A stretch of 10,077 nucleotides of DNA, taken from the NCBI GenBank assembly GCA_964595945.1, contig CAZQSL010000130.1:1-10077 (forward strand), written 5' to 3'. The stretch's first letter is position 1; each line of letters opens with the position of its first letter. A program made the position numbers and the translations under genes. Origin of the DNA: CAZQSL01 sp964595945. Its GTDB lineage: Bacteria; UBP15; UBA6099; JAJRTR01. The notes beneath the pieces were generated by a model. That model worked only from the letters and a program-made list of their open reading frames with translations. It was not told the origin of the DNA and ran no database searches. Of the stretch, positions 1 to 6,635 are shown piece by piece.

Positions 1-971
1 GAGATAAGGACGGCTTTGTTGCGTGGATGGTAGCCGCCGTTGAGCATGGCGCCTGAGATATAGGGAATTTCATCGTAGTCGGGGATGACATAGCTGACGC
101 CGCGAATGGTTTTTGGGACTCCGGGAGCCATGATGTATTTGGTATTGGTGCGGAGCTGGTCGTCGTATTTGCGCGCCATGGCGGAGGCGGCGCTGAGTTT
201 TATGTTGGTTTCGATGAGGTTGTTTTTGGAAAGTTCGCCCATGAGTTTGGGTAGATGTTTTATTATGGCGACAGAGAGTGCCTGCCGGGCGAGCGCGTCG
301 ATGAGTTTCTGCTGGCGTTCGATACGTGCGAAGTCTCCTCGTGCGTCGTGGCGAAATCGTGCATAGCCGAGCGCCTTTTTGCCGTCGAGGTGCTGTTGGC
401 CGGGCTGGAGGTCGATATAGAGGTTTTGCGACCGGTCGGTGTATTTGAGTCGTTTTTCCACTTCGATGTCGACTCCGCCCATTGCGTCGATTATTTTTTC
501 GACACCGGAGGTACGAAGTATGACGTAGTAGTCGATTTTGGCGCCGAGGAGGTTTTCGAGTGTCTGCATGAGGAGTTCGGGACCGCCGTTGCCGTAGGCT
601 TCGTTGATCTTGTGTTTTCCGTGGCCTGGTATTTCGACGCGGAAGTCGCGTGGGACCGATACGAGATTTGCGTACTTGTCGCGCAGATTGATATGGGCGA
701 CGATAATGGAGTCGGTGCGGTTGACGGAACCTGCGATGTCGAGTCCGGCTACGAGAAGGTTGAATTCCTGTGGGCCGCCGAATATGGAGCCGACGCGGCC
801 GTGGCGGCCTCCGGTGAGGGTAACGGCTCCTGGATTGACTTTCATCACGTAGACAAATCCGCACGTTGCGAGGAAGAAGAATGCGGTGACGAATACGAGG
901 ACGTAGATATACCATTGGCGTTTGCGTGGCGGGGTGACATGCTGGTTGCGATTGTAAGCTGACTTTGCCAT
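1..971 (-). CDS. LCP (LytR-CpsA-Psr) family cell-envelope transferase, 3' end cut by window
   Basis: The first 323 residues are visible; the C-terminus lies beyond the left edge. Residues 1-19 are basic and cytoplasmic, 20-43 form one membrane anchor, and the LCP domain runs from about 69 to 235 outside the membrane. Family signatures are clear: NRTDSIIV (84-91), VSVPRDFRVEIP (104-115), HKINEAYGNGG (120-130), GGVDIEV (165-171), and the Arg-rich block GYARFRHDARGDFARIERQQ (202-221), whose arginines bind the polyprenyl pyrophosphate head group in studied members. LCP enzymes attach glycopolymers such as teichoic acids or capsule to peptidoglycan; the polymer here is unknown. The ATG at 969-971 is the only start upstream of the anchor. 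It follows the nadD stop by 18 bases, so the two are probably co-transcribed. An AAAGGG sits 13 bases upstream, a rather long spacing. About 90 residues follow the core domain and I do not recognise them. In Firmicutes rsfS often follows; that gene is not visible here. Confidence 0.92.
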   Translation of the reverse strand, partial: MAKSAYNRNQHVTPPRKRQWYIYVLVFVTAFFFLATCGFVYVMKVNPGAVTLTGGRHGRVGSIFGGPQEFNLLVAGLDIAGSVNRTDSIIVAHINLRDKYANLVSVPRDFRVEIPGHGKHKINEAYGNGGPELLMQTLENLLGAKIDYYVILRTSGVEKIIDAMGGVDIEVEKRLKYTDRSQNLYIDLQPGQQHLDGKKALGYARFRHDARGDFARIERQQKLIDALARQALSVAIIKHLPKLMGELSKNNLIETNIKLSAASAMARKYDDQLRTNTKYIMAPGVPKTIRGVSYVIPDYDEIPYISGAMLNGGYHPRNKAVLI

Positions 972-989
972 TTTGCGAGGGTTGCCCTT

Positions 990-1661
990 TCAGTGCGGGA
1001 TGGCTTTATAGAGCCCGTGTTTATGGATGTAGTTTTCGACATCCGGAGGAAGGATGTATCGGATGGAAAGACCGGCGGCGCTACGCCTGCGGATGTCGGT
1101 GGCGGAGATGTCGAGGAGCCTGCCGCGGACGAGCGAAATTTTGTGGGAGAGTGAGCCGAGGATAGGTTTGAGGTGCTCGTCGGACTGTCCGGGACGTGCG
1201 ACTGCCGCGATATCGCAGAGTTCGATTACGCTTTCGGGTTTGCGCCACGTGGGGAAGTCGCGGACCGCGTCGTAGCCGAGTATGAGAGTGGGTGCGAGGC
1301 GTTTGGGGTAGAGCGTGTGGAAGTGTCTGAGGGTGTCGATGGTAAAAGAGATTTGTTTCCGGTCGATTTCGAATCGGGATACGGAGAAGGCGGGATTGGA
1401 GGCGGTGGCGAGCAGAGTCATGGCATATCGGTCTTCGGCAGGAGCGAATTCGGTCATTTTTTTGTGTGGCGGATGGCCGGTGGGGACGAATACGATGTGG
1501 TGAAGATTGAGTTGCGCGAGGGCTTCTTCAGCGGCAAGGAGGTGTCCGTAGTGGATTGGATTGAATGCGCCGCCCATGATGCCGAGGCGCAACATGCCCC
1601 TGCGCGGACATGGGATATGTCTGAGTTCGTCAGATTTGTATTTTGTTGAAGGTGTGCTCAT
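990..1661 (-). CDS. nadD: Nicotinate-nucleotide adenylyltransferase NadD
   Basis: This cytoplasmic enzyme joins nicotinate mononucleotide and ATP to give deamido-NAD, the penultimate step of NAD synthesis. The frame is 223 residues and matches NadD end to end: the nucleotidyltransferase motif GGAFNPIHYGH (30-40), PTGHPPHK (60-67), LILGYDAVRDFPTW (126-139), and ISATDIRRR (185-193), the ATP-binding ISxTxIR signature. The first-motif GGAFNP and HxGH histidines (37, 40) are intact. The start is uncertain. The longest frame begins at the ATG at 1661, without a visible ribosome binding site and with about 22 residues before the part normally starting NadD. An internal ATG at 1595, giving MLRLGIMGG, matches the usual family N-terminus but its AGGGG lies only about 1-2 bases upstream. 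It follows the MerR-type gene by 44 bases (or 110 with the internal start) and precedes the LCP gene by 18, so it is probably part of the same transcript. Confidence 0.95.
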   Translation of the reverse strand: MSTPSTKYKSDELRHIPCPRRGMLRLGIMGGAFNPIHYGHLLAAEEALAQLNLHHIVFVPTGHPPHKKMTEFAPAEDRYAMTLLATASNPAFSVSRFEIDRKQISFTIDTLRHFHTLYPKRLAPTLILGYDAVRDFPTWRKPESVIELCDIAAVARPGQSDEHLKPILGSLSHKISLVRGRLLDISATDIRRRSAAGLSIRYILPPDVENYIHKHGLYKAIPH

Positions 1662-1705
1662 GCTTGTGATTGGGGGAGATCATCGTGCAAGCGATGCCAG
1701 AGCTC

Positions 1706-2719
1706 CTATCCGCCGCGTTTTTTTCCGAAAGGCAGCCATGATCTGGAAGGTGTAGCGGGATTGGTAGGAGCGGGCGCGGGGGCGACATTGCGATTGCTTG
1801 ATTTATAGTGATCGAGTATTTTTTGTTTGAGTATGTCGTTTTCGCGGGTCAGCCATACATTCTGGTCCTGGAGTTTTCTGTTTTCATCGAGGGCGGCTGT
1901 GAGAGAGTTGAGTGCTTCGGTCATGTCCGAGGCCCATGAGGGGGCAGTATCGTCGGTAGCAGCGTCACGAAGCTGTCGCACGGAGGTGTTGAGAGCGTTG
2001 ATCTTTGAATTGACCGAGGAAATTTCGGATTTGATCGTCGAAGTGAGATCGCGGGTGGCGATTTCGCCTGATTCCCATTTTTCGATGATGCCAAGGATGA
2101 TGGATTGGACATTGTTGTGGGTGGCGGCGACTGATGAAGAAAGAGACTTGATCGTCTGATCCTGACGGCGGATGACATCACGCATGTCCCGGAGTGCTGA
2201 AGAGACCTGGACGAGTTCGCCGGCGAGGGCTGTTACGAGGTGAGAGAGGTGTTCGTATTGGGCTGGGGACACAGAGGGAGAGGAGACCGGTGCGGGATGC
2301 TGTGCCTGAGGCACTGTGGCGGGTGCTGAGTGTCGTGAAGGCACGGAAGGTTTGGGGGTGATGTTCTTCAACGCCGGGGTGTTCAAAGGTGGCGGGGTGA
2401 TGTCTGGAGCAGCTTTTGGGGTTGCAGTTTTGGGACGTTCGACGGGCTGGAGTACAAGGGTATCAGTGTCAGTGGAGACAATGCCTTCTTCGATGCGTTT
2501 TTGGAGTATGTCCTTGATGTCGAGCCAGTCAAGGTTGCGGTCCTCGCGCAGTTCGCGGATTATGCGTATCGTTTCGATGGAGTCTTCGTGAAATTTTTTG
2601 CGTTTGCCGTCACCGACGATGCGCATGAAGGCCCCGAAGTGATCCTTGTACTTCACGATGGTGCTTTTGGGTATGTCCAGAATCTGCGAGATTTCACGTA
2701 GAGTGTAATATTTTTTCAT
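1706..2719 (-). CDS. MerR-type HTH protein with Pro-rich linker and coiled coils, function unknown
   Basis: A 337-residue protein. Residues 1-77 resemble a MerR-superfamily winged helix: a first helix-turn-helix at YTLREISQILDIPKSTIVKY, a wing with GDGKRKKFHEDSI (36-48), and a helical segment to about 77. Residues 92-152 are a Pro/Ala/Ser-rich, probably disordered linker. Residues 155-255 are helical with coiled-coil character, and 264-303 look like a second coiled coil. The tail (311-337) is Ala-Pro rich and ends in SWLPFGKKRGG. MerR sensors usually have a short ligand or metal domain; none is visible, and no conserved Cys set is present. The architecture recalls RacA-like chromosome-anchoring proteins and phage HTH/coiled-coil proteins, but I claim no homology. 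The ATG at 2719 is preferred; a TTG codon directly upstream only adds one residue. No strong ribosome binding site is visible. The gene lies 88 bases after the excisionase-type gene and 44 before nadD. Confidence 0.82.
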   Translation of the reverse strand: MKKYYTLREISQILDIPKSTIVKYKDHFGAFMRIVGDGKRKKFHEDSIETIRIIRELREDRNLDWLDIKDILQKRIEEGIVSTDTDTLVLQPVERPKTATPKAAPDITPPPLNTPALKNITPKPSVPSRHSAPATVPQAQHPAPVSSPSVSPAQYEHLSHLVTALAGELVQVSSALRDMRDVIRRQDQTIKSLSSSVAATHNNVQSIILGIIEKWESGEIATRDLTSTIKSEISSVNSKINALNTSVRQLRDAATDDTAPSWASDMTEALNSLTAALDENRKLQDQNVWLTRENDILKQKILDHYKSSNRNVAPAPAPTNPATPSRSWLPFGKKRGG

Positions 2720-2807
2720 CAAGGCGTCCCGGACGTTGGGTTAGTGGGCCAATGTGTCAGTTTGGCGTTTGCCTGCATCAGCGAAGAGGCAGATGCATGG
2801 CGCATAG

Positions 2808-3632
2808 TCACTTTTTTGGCTTGAGTGCCGGCCATAGGACGGCGTGTCTGGTGTTTGTGGAGATTTGGTCTTCCATGTCTCGGATGCGGTCTTTGAGATC
2901 GCGGATGATAGCATCCTTGCGGTGGATTTCGTCGGTTTTATCTTCGAGTTCGCGTTTGAGCAGATTGAGGCCGCGGAGGTTGGATGCGATAGTGGCGCGG
3001 AGAGATTCGTTTTCTTCGGATTTTGATTTGAGCGCGGCTGTTTCCTTAGGAGCTGAGGCGCGGAGGTGATCGGCCTCTTTTCGGGCCGAGTCGAGTTCGG
3101 CTGCCAGGCGTGAGTTTTCGGATTTGAGTTGTCCGATTTCTTCGGTGCAGGATTGGGATGATTCCGCAGGGGCTGAAAAAGAAGATTCGCGTTCGGCGGA
3201 GATGATGAACAGTCTGCGTTCGATGGAGTCGAGACGTTCGAGCATTGCGCCGAGTATATCGGACTGCGTGAGGTTTTCGTAGTCGATGTCAAGCAGGGGA
3301 TCGGTGGAATATGTGGCGGAGCAGGACTCGTCACCGTGATCATCGAAGTCGGTTTCATCATACGGGTAATCGTCGCTGTCGCCGGGATGCCCGAAATTAT
3401 CGGGGTCATCGGGGTCGTCGGATTTAAGGGGTTTACGCCCGGGTTTGATTTCGCCGTCCATGAGTATGCGCTCAAGAGAGGCGCGTTCGACAAACCATGA
3501 GTTGCCGACCATTCGGGCGCCAACCTTTCCGCCCTGGATGTATCGCCTGATGGTTTTTGGACTTGCTTTGATGAACTCGGCAGCCGACTTGATGTCGAGG
3601 TACGTGTCATCCGGGATCAGATGGCTCGACAT
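2808..3632 (-). CDS. Excisionase-type HTH protein with acidic linker and coiled coil, function unknown
   Basis: A 274-residue protein from the chosen ATG. Residues 11-57 fit the small excisionase/MerR-like helix-turn-helix fold (YLDIKSAAEFIKASPKTIRR, then a basic wing ending in NSWFVERASLERIL). Residues 71-101 are an acidic linker with 14 Asp/Glu among 31. Residues 128-150 and 163-258 are strongly heptad-like, with charged coiled coil. The tail is LWPALKPKK. No enzyme motif is seen. Ordinary excisionases are about 60-80 residues, so the coiled-coil extension is the unusual part. Starts at 3677 (TTG), 3650 (ATG) and 3632 (ATG) are possible; 3632 has a GGAG 12 bases upstream and places the HTH near the N-terminus as usual. 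It is the first gene after a good promoter (3711-3739) and is followed by the MerR-type gene after 88 bases. A role in DNA binding is likely; anything further is inference. Confidence 0.82.
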   Translation of the reverse strand: MSSHLIPDDTYLDIKSAAEFIKASPKTIRRYIQGGKVGARMVGNSWFVERASLERILMDGEIKPGRKPLKSDDPDDPDNFGHPGDSDDYPYDETDFDDHGDESCSATYSTDPLLDIDYENLTQSDILGAMLERLDSIERRLFIISAERESSFSAPAESSQSCTEEIGQLKSENSRLAAELDSARKEADHLRASAPKETAALKSKSEENESLRATIASNLRGLNLLKRELEDKTDEIHRKDAIIRDLKDRIRDMEDQISTNTRHAVLWPALKPKK

Positions 3633-3710
3633 AGGATGTGATGTCTCCATAAGTATTTGTGCCAGTGGACAGGGCAAACAAACCCTGTGCGGGCCGAAGA
3701 TAATATAAGG

Positions 3711-3739
3711 ATGATAACAAACTTTCCATTAGGGTTCAA
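3711..3739 (-). promoter_or_regulatory. Sigma70-like promoter for the HTH/coiled-coil-nadD-LCP unit
   Basis: On the minus strand TTGAAC (3734-3739) and TATCAT (3711-3716) are separated by exactly 17 bases. The -10 matches TATAAT at 5 of 6 positions and the -35 matches TTGACA at 4 of 6. Transcription would begin near 3704, giving a leader of about 72 bases to the ATG at 3632. It lies just after the terminator of the preceding gene, as expected for the first promoter of a new unit. Sequence match only. Confidence 0.55.
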
Positions 3740-3786
3740 GCATTGGCCACGCAAAAACGGAATCATCCCGGCGGCATAGGGGATGT

Positions 3787-3828
3787 TTGAAAAGAAAAAG
3801 CCGCGTCCGTGATGACCGCGGCTTTGTT
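3787..3828 (-). terminator. Intrinsic terminator of the secreted-protein gene
   Basis: On the minus strand the arms AAAGCCGCG (right arm region 3817-3825) and CGCGGCTTT (3797-3805) pair perfectly over 9 bases with an 11-base loop. They are followed by TTCTTTTC in the direction of transcription (through about 3789). It begins about 25 bases after the stop of the gene at 3853-4932. The plus-strand T run is weak, so it chiefly acts for minus-strand transcripts and separates this gene from the HTH unit. Confidence 0.85.
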
Positions 3829-3852
3829 GTACATCCGGCTTAACAGGGGAGA

Positions 3853-4932
3853 TTATTTGACTGTGAACTTGAATTCTTCGTCTGAATATTTGACCTGTGA
3901 GAAGTGGGTGTTGTCGTAGGCTTCACCGTTCGGGGGATTGATGTTGTTGACTGCGCCGGTGATGGAGGCGAACTGTATTGTGTTTGAGGGATTCTCACCG
4001 ATGGCTTCGCGGTCGAGTGTGAAAAAGAGGTGGTTATTGAGTTTTTTGCATTTTACGACCTTGTCGTCGATGTTAGCGTCAGAGCCTTTTGCCGTGATGA
4101 AAGCGCATTTTGCGGCACCGAACTGCGAGCCGGCGATGGCTGCCTGTGGGGCCCATGTCATGATGCCGCCGGCGTTGACCAGTGATTCGAGTTCCTGGGT
4201 TTTCATATCACCCTTGTCGACATTGGCGAGTACGCCACCGACGAGGCGGATGTCCATGGGATTGATGGTGCCGTCGCCGATTTTGCCTTTCATGGTGATG
4301 TCGAAGTAGAAGCTGGTGTCGTCAAAGCCCATTCTCATGTCTTCGATTTCGCCATAATCGGGATATTCGGCGCTGTCGTCAGATGTATCGACAGCGATTT
4401 TCATCATGCAGGTGCGCGGGAGGACTGAAGAGCAGTCGCCATCGCCATTGACACAGTCGGCATCTACATAATCTTTTGCCACAATTGCCGCTCCGTCGAC
4501 TTTGCAGGGGATGACGGCCATGACGTTTTCTGATGAGTCTTTGGCTCTGATTGAATACACTACTTCTGTGCCTGATTCGAATGCGGGGAGTTCGCCGGTC
4601 CATGTTTTGCTGTCATCTGATTCGAGTTCGACAGATTCCCACGTGCCGCCGCCATCAGTGGAGTAGAGAGCAAATACTTCAGAGGTTTCGTCGCTGGTCA
4701 CGGATGCGTCGTTGTAGACTTCAGCCGTGATTGCGGTGGGTGAGCCGGCTTCGGGTTCTGCGGGGTCAAGAGTGACGCTCTTGAGTTCGGGTGGAAACCT
4801 TGTTTCGATGAGAGCTTCGGCTCTTTTGGCGAGGTCGCCGGGGAGAATGCTGAGGTCGAGCGCTCCGGCTGTTGTGGCGGCGAATGTGATGGCAAAAACG
4901 CCTGCTGCTACCGCTGCAAGTTTGCTGCGCAT
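3853..4932 (-). CDS. Secreted beta-sandwich protein of unknown function
   Basis: A 359-residue protein with a Sec signal peptide: a basic start (MRSK), a hydrophobic core to about 20 and a likely cut after AGA (22-24). Residues 45-140 look like an Ig-like domain: the segment around STDGGGTWESVEL (91-103) and VVYSIRAKDSS (124-134) resembles domains appended to surface and carbohydrate-active proteins. Residues 175-359 look like a second all-beta domain (FDDTSFYFDITMKG, 203-216), perhaps of CBM9-like or DOMON-like type, but this is a guess. Six Cys occur (143, 160, 167, 175, 276, 295), two of them in DADCVNGDGDC (157-167), a possible calcium-binding loop closed by a disulfide. No catalytic motif or membrane anchor is seen. 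It has its own perfect ribosome binding site (AAAGGAGG, 9 bases upstream) and its own terminator, and is unlinked to its neighbours, suggesting a strongly translated single gene. I do not recognise the family. Confidence 0.85.
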   Translation of the reverse strand: MRSKLAAVAAGVFAITFAATTAGALDLSILPGDLAKRAEALIETRFPPELKSVTLDPAEPEAGSPTAITAEVYNDASVTSDETSEVFALYSTDGGGTWESVELESDDSKTWTGELPAFESGTEVVYSIRAKDSSENVMAVIPCKVDGAAIVAKDYVDADCVNGDGDCSSVLPRTCMMKIAVDTSDDSAEYPDYGEIEDMRMGFDDTSFYFDITMKGKIGDGTINPMDIRLVGGVLANVDKGDMKTQELESLVNAGGIMTWAPQAAIAGSQFGAAKCAFITAKGSDANIDDKVVKCKKLNNHLFFTLDREAIGENPSNTIQFASITGAVNNINPPNGEAYDNTHFSQVKYSDEEFKFTVK

Positions 4933-4941
4933 TTGAGTGTG

Positions 4942-4949
4942 CCTCCTTT
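4942..4949 (-). promoter_or_regulatory. Near-perfect ribosome binding site of the secreted-protein gene
   Basis: AAAGGAGG on the minus strand, 9 bases before the ATG at 4930-4932. It is the strongest such site in the window, fixes this start, and suggests high translation. Confidence 0.85.
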
Positions 4950-4953
4950 AGAT

Positions 4954-5015
4954 ATTTCGAAATGCTTTTTTTGTTTTTCAAGGCATTTCACATCAACGAA
5001 AATGCCTCACGTGAG
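4954..5015 (-). promoter_or_regulatory. Cluster of palindromes upstream of the secreted-protein gene
   Basis: Three dyads lie between the oxidoreductase stop (5046) and the ribosome binding site. They are CTCACGTGAG (5006-5015, perfect 10 bp), AGGCATTT/AAATGCCT (arms 4981-4988 and 5000-5007, 11-base loop), and ATTTCGAAAT (4954-4963, perfect 10 bp). GCATTT recurs in this cluster. No run of T follows the larger hairpin on either strand, so it is not a standard intrinsic terminator; operator sites or a leader hairpin are possible. I could not find a convincing -35/-10 pair here. Confidence 0.4.
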
Positions 5016-5045
5016 ATATGAGCTTACATCAAAACAGATAAAAAA

Positions 5046-6137
5046 TCAAACATATTCGAGCGACGTTTCCGGAAACACTTTCAGGTGCGAAAGCTCGGCA
5101 AAGAACAGAGAAGGAGAAATGATGGCTTCTGGCGCGAAAACGCCGGATTGCGTGATCTGGCGGCGCGCGAGCATCAGCGCGGCCACAGTGGCGGCGCGCG
5201 CGGCCGCTTCGGAAGGGCGTGAGCATAGCTGAGCCGTGAATCTCATGTTTCTATTGGCCCCTTCGCCTGTAACGGTGACCCTGATGATCGATCCTTCGGC
5301 TGACGCCATGTTTGAAACCGGTCTGAGCGCGTTGAGAACCCTGGGGATAAAATCTCTTTCGCCGACCCCGATTCGGTTGACGATTTTCTTGAAAACCGTA
5401 CCGATGTAGTTCGACCATTCCGGGATGAGGGCGCCCATGACAGTGGTGTTTTCGACCTGTTTGAAGAAATGAGGGATAGTTGTCGTTTCCGGGTGGGCGA
5501 CAGGTGCGATGGTGACATGGCGTCCAAGTGATGAGACATGGAATTTCGTTTTCATCGACATGGGATTGACGTGGTGCCAGCGCCCATCTTTGAAAATTGC
5601 GGGTTTTTCGGTGAGTATCCGCAGGATGTGGGCTACGGAAGCATTGCCGCCCGTGTCTTCGAGAGACAGCAGCACTATGATGGTGACATCGTTCACCGTG
5701 TCGAGCATTTCAATGCCTTTGGCCGCGAGGAGATTGGTGATGCCGGGTGAAAATCCGCAGCCGGAAACAATCGTCACGCCAGCCATTTTTGCCTGTTTGT
5801 CCAGAGCAAGTGATTTTTCGACAGCCGAACAGTCGTCGCAGACGCTAATGTATGGACGTTTCGTCTCGATAGCGGCGCGCACCATGTTTTCCTCATAGCG
5901 GTCGAATGGCCCCACACAACCTATCGCGACGTCGGCGGCGCTCATGATTTCCCTTACTGTGCCGTGAGAGCGGATGTCGCAGTGTACATATCCGGAATTA
6001 CCGGGAAGGGGAGCGGGCGACAGTTGTGGCGGTCTGATGTCTGCGATGAAGATTTCGGCCACATCGCGTTCGACGGCAATGGCGCGCGTGACCAGTTCTC
6101 CCGTGACTCCGTTGCCGCCAAAAATCGCAACTTTCAT
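5046..6137 (-). CDS. Saccharopine dehydrogenase-family NAD(P)-binding oxidoreductase
   Basis: A 363-residue protein starting with a Rossmann fold: MKVAIFGGNGVTGELV has the GxxGxxG dinucleotide loop at 7-13, and an acidic residue follows the second strand (IADIRPP, 31-37). Further family signs are CVGPFDRY (74-81), PYISVCDDC (95-103), and GCGFSPGITNLLA (126-138), matching the GxxPGxxNLLA motif of saccharopine dehydrogenases and relatives. The end, GVFAPEAIISPSLFFAEL (332-349), also fits this superfamily. The length agrees with single-domain bacterial and archaeal members rather than the bifunctional plant or animal lysine enzyme. The substrate cannot be told: saccharopine, carboxynorspermidine-type or unknown. 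No lysine-catabolism genes are adjacent. The ATG at 6137 has GGAG 7 bases upstream. It appears to be transcribed alone, and no intrinsic terminator with a T-run is seen after it. Confidence 0.85.
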   Translation of the reverse strand: MKVAIFGGNGVTGELVTRAIAVERDVAEIFIADIRPPQLSPAPLPGNSGYVHCDIRSHGTVREIMSAADVAIGCVGPFDRYEENMVRAAIETKRPYISVCDDCSAVEKSLALDKQAKMAGVTIVSGCGFSPGITNLLAAKGIEMLDTVNDVTIIVLLSLEDTGGNASVAHILRILTEKPAIFKDGRWHHVNPMSMKTKFHVSSLGRHVTIAPVAHPETTTIPHFFKQVENTTVMGALIPEWSNYIGTVFKKIVNRIGVGERDFIPRVLNALRPVSNMASAEGSIIRVTVTGEGANRNMRFTAQLCSRPSEAAARAATVAALMLARRQITQSGVFAPEAIISPSLFFAELSHLKVFPETSLEYV

Positions 6138-6191
6138 GACTCAACTCCACACATAGGCGCCTGTCGCCAAATATCCATACACACTGTTAGC

Positions 6192-6221
6192 ATATTATTC
6201 GTTTTACTCGCCGCCGCCCAA
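6192..6221 (-). promoter_or_regulatory. Candidate promoter of the saccharopine dehydrogenase-family gene
   Basis: On the minus strand TTGGGC (6216-6221) and TAATAT (6192-6197) are 18 bases apart; both boxes are weak matches. Transcription would begin near 6185, about 48 bases upstream of the ATG. The -35 lies in an arm of the dyad at 6216-6236, which could allow repressor control. Confidence 0.3.
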
Positions 6222-6236
6222 TATATACCGTTGGGC
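6216..6236. promoter_or_regulatory. 21-bp inverted repeat upstream of the oxidoreductase gene
   Basis: GCCCAA (6216-6221) and TTGGGC (6231-6236) are perfect 6-bp arms around a 9-base AT-rich spacer. The arms overlap possible -35 boxes in both directions (TTGGGC on each strand). A plus-strand TATACT lies 19 bases downstream at 6256-6261, but no gene is seen to use it. An operator is plausible but unproven. Confidence 0.35.
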
Positions 6237-6281
6237 ATGCGGGCTCTCAAGTGTCTATACTACGGCCCATGCTCGTGTACG

Positions 6282-6296
6282 ATAATATGATATTAT
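6282..6296. repeat. Perfect 15-bp AT-rich palindrome
   Basis: ATAATAT and ATATTAT are perfect 7-bp arms around one G. It lies in the gap between the oxidoreductase start and the first MITE, 34 bases before the MITE end. No function can be assigned. Confidence 0.4.
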
Positions 6297-6329
6297 ATTC
6301 ATTTCAACTCAGAATGCTCCAAAATTATT

Positions 6330-6609
6330 CCTGATTACCCCTGTAACTCAGTTTTAGGGATACGGCTTGCGATTGCTGAAAAACACGTCCATTTCAAGAT
6401 AAATGTGAGGGGCCAAGAAAAAACGGTGAGAGAAAAAGGCAAGATTCTTCGCTTCCTCAGAATGACACAAAAAACAAGCAACAAGAATGAATGCAGTCTG
6501 ACAACAAACCTCGCACACTTTAAACTGATTCGCATAAATGCCTGTCATTCTGAGCGAAGCGAAGAATCCTGCTCATATTTTGACCATCTGAGTTTCAGGG
6601 GTAATCAGG
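6330..6609 (+). mobile_element. MITE copy 1 (280 bp, terminal and internal inverted repeats)
   Basis: A non-coding element whose ends are inverted repeats of 22 bp (6330-6351 and 6588-6609) with 21 of 22 bases pairing; the ends read CCTGATTACCCCTG... and ...CAGGGGTAATCAGG. Inside are two more arms (6443-6467 and 6543-6568) that pair apart from one missing base and contain the GAGCGAAGCGAAGAATC-type motif. The element can therefore fold into a long cruciform or hairpin. Roughly 85-90% of it matches the second copy at 9689-9969 by eye. No transposase is encoded, so any movement would depend on a transposase elsewhere. No clear target duplication is seen. It lies 26 bases after the rhomboid stop. 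Frames within it are not genes. Confidence 0.8.
6443..6568. repeat. Internal fold-back arms of MITE copy 1
   Basis: The left arm (6443-6467) and right arm (6543-6568) are inverted copies of one 25-26-bp motif, separated by about 75 bases. Similar CATTCTGAGCGAAGCGAAG motifs are familiar to me from many unrelated bacterial genomes. They may be an older repeat carried within the MITE, or its own second stem. Confidence 0.65.
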
Positions 6610-6635
6610 TAACAAATAGCTGCATCCAAATCTTG

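Noticed and set aside
255..962. 235-residue open frame on the plus strand
   Set aside because: It lies wholly opposite the LCP gene, whose family motifs are beyond doubt. Its residues (many Val, Asp, Glu) are what the antisense of C-ending codons gives.
1173..1649. 158-residue open frame on the plus strand
   Set aside because: Antisense to nadD; no ribosome binding site or motif.
2741..3610. 289-residue frame on the minus strand in another phase
   Set aside because: It overlaps the HTH/coiled-coil gene; its Ser/Thr/Pro-rich translation has no domain, whereas the chosen phase has an HTH and heptads.
6269..6334. Possible 21-residue peptide after the TATACT box
   Set aside because: No ribosome binding site and it ends inside the MITE end repeat; chance frame.
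6335..6535. Short frames within the MITEs (also 9619-9867) that resemble each other
   Set aside because: Their likeness comes from the repeated DNA; changes do not favour silent positions and no start signals exist.
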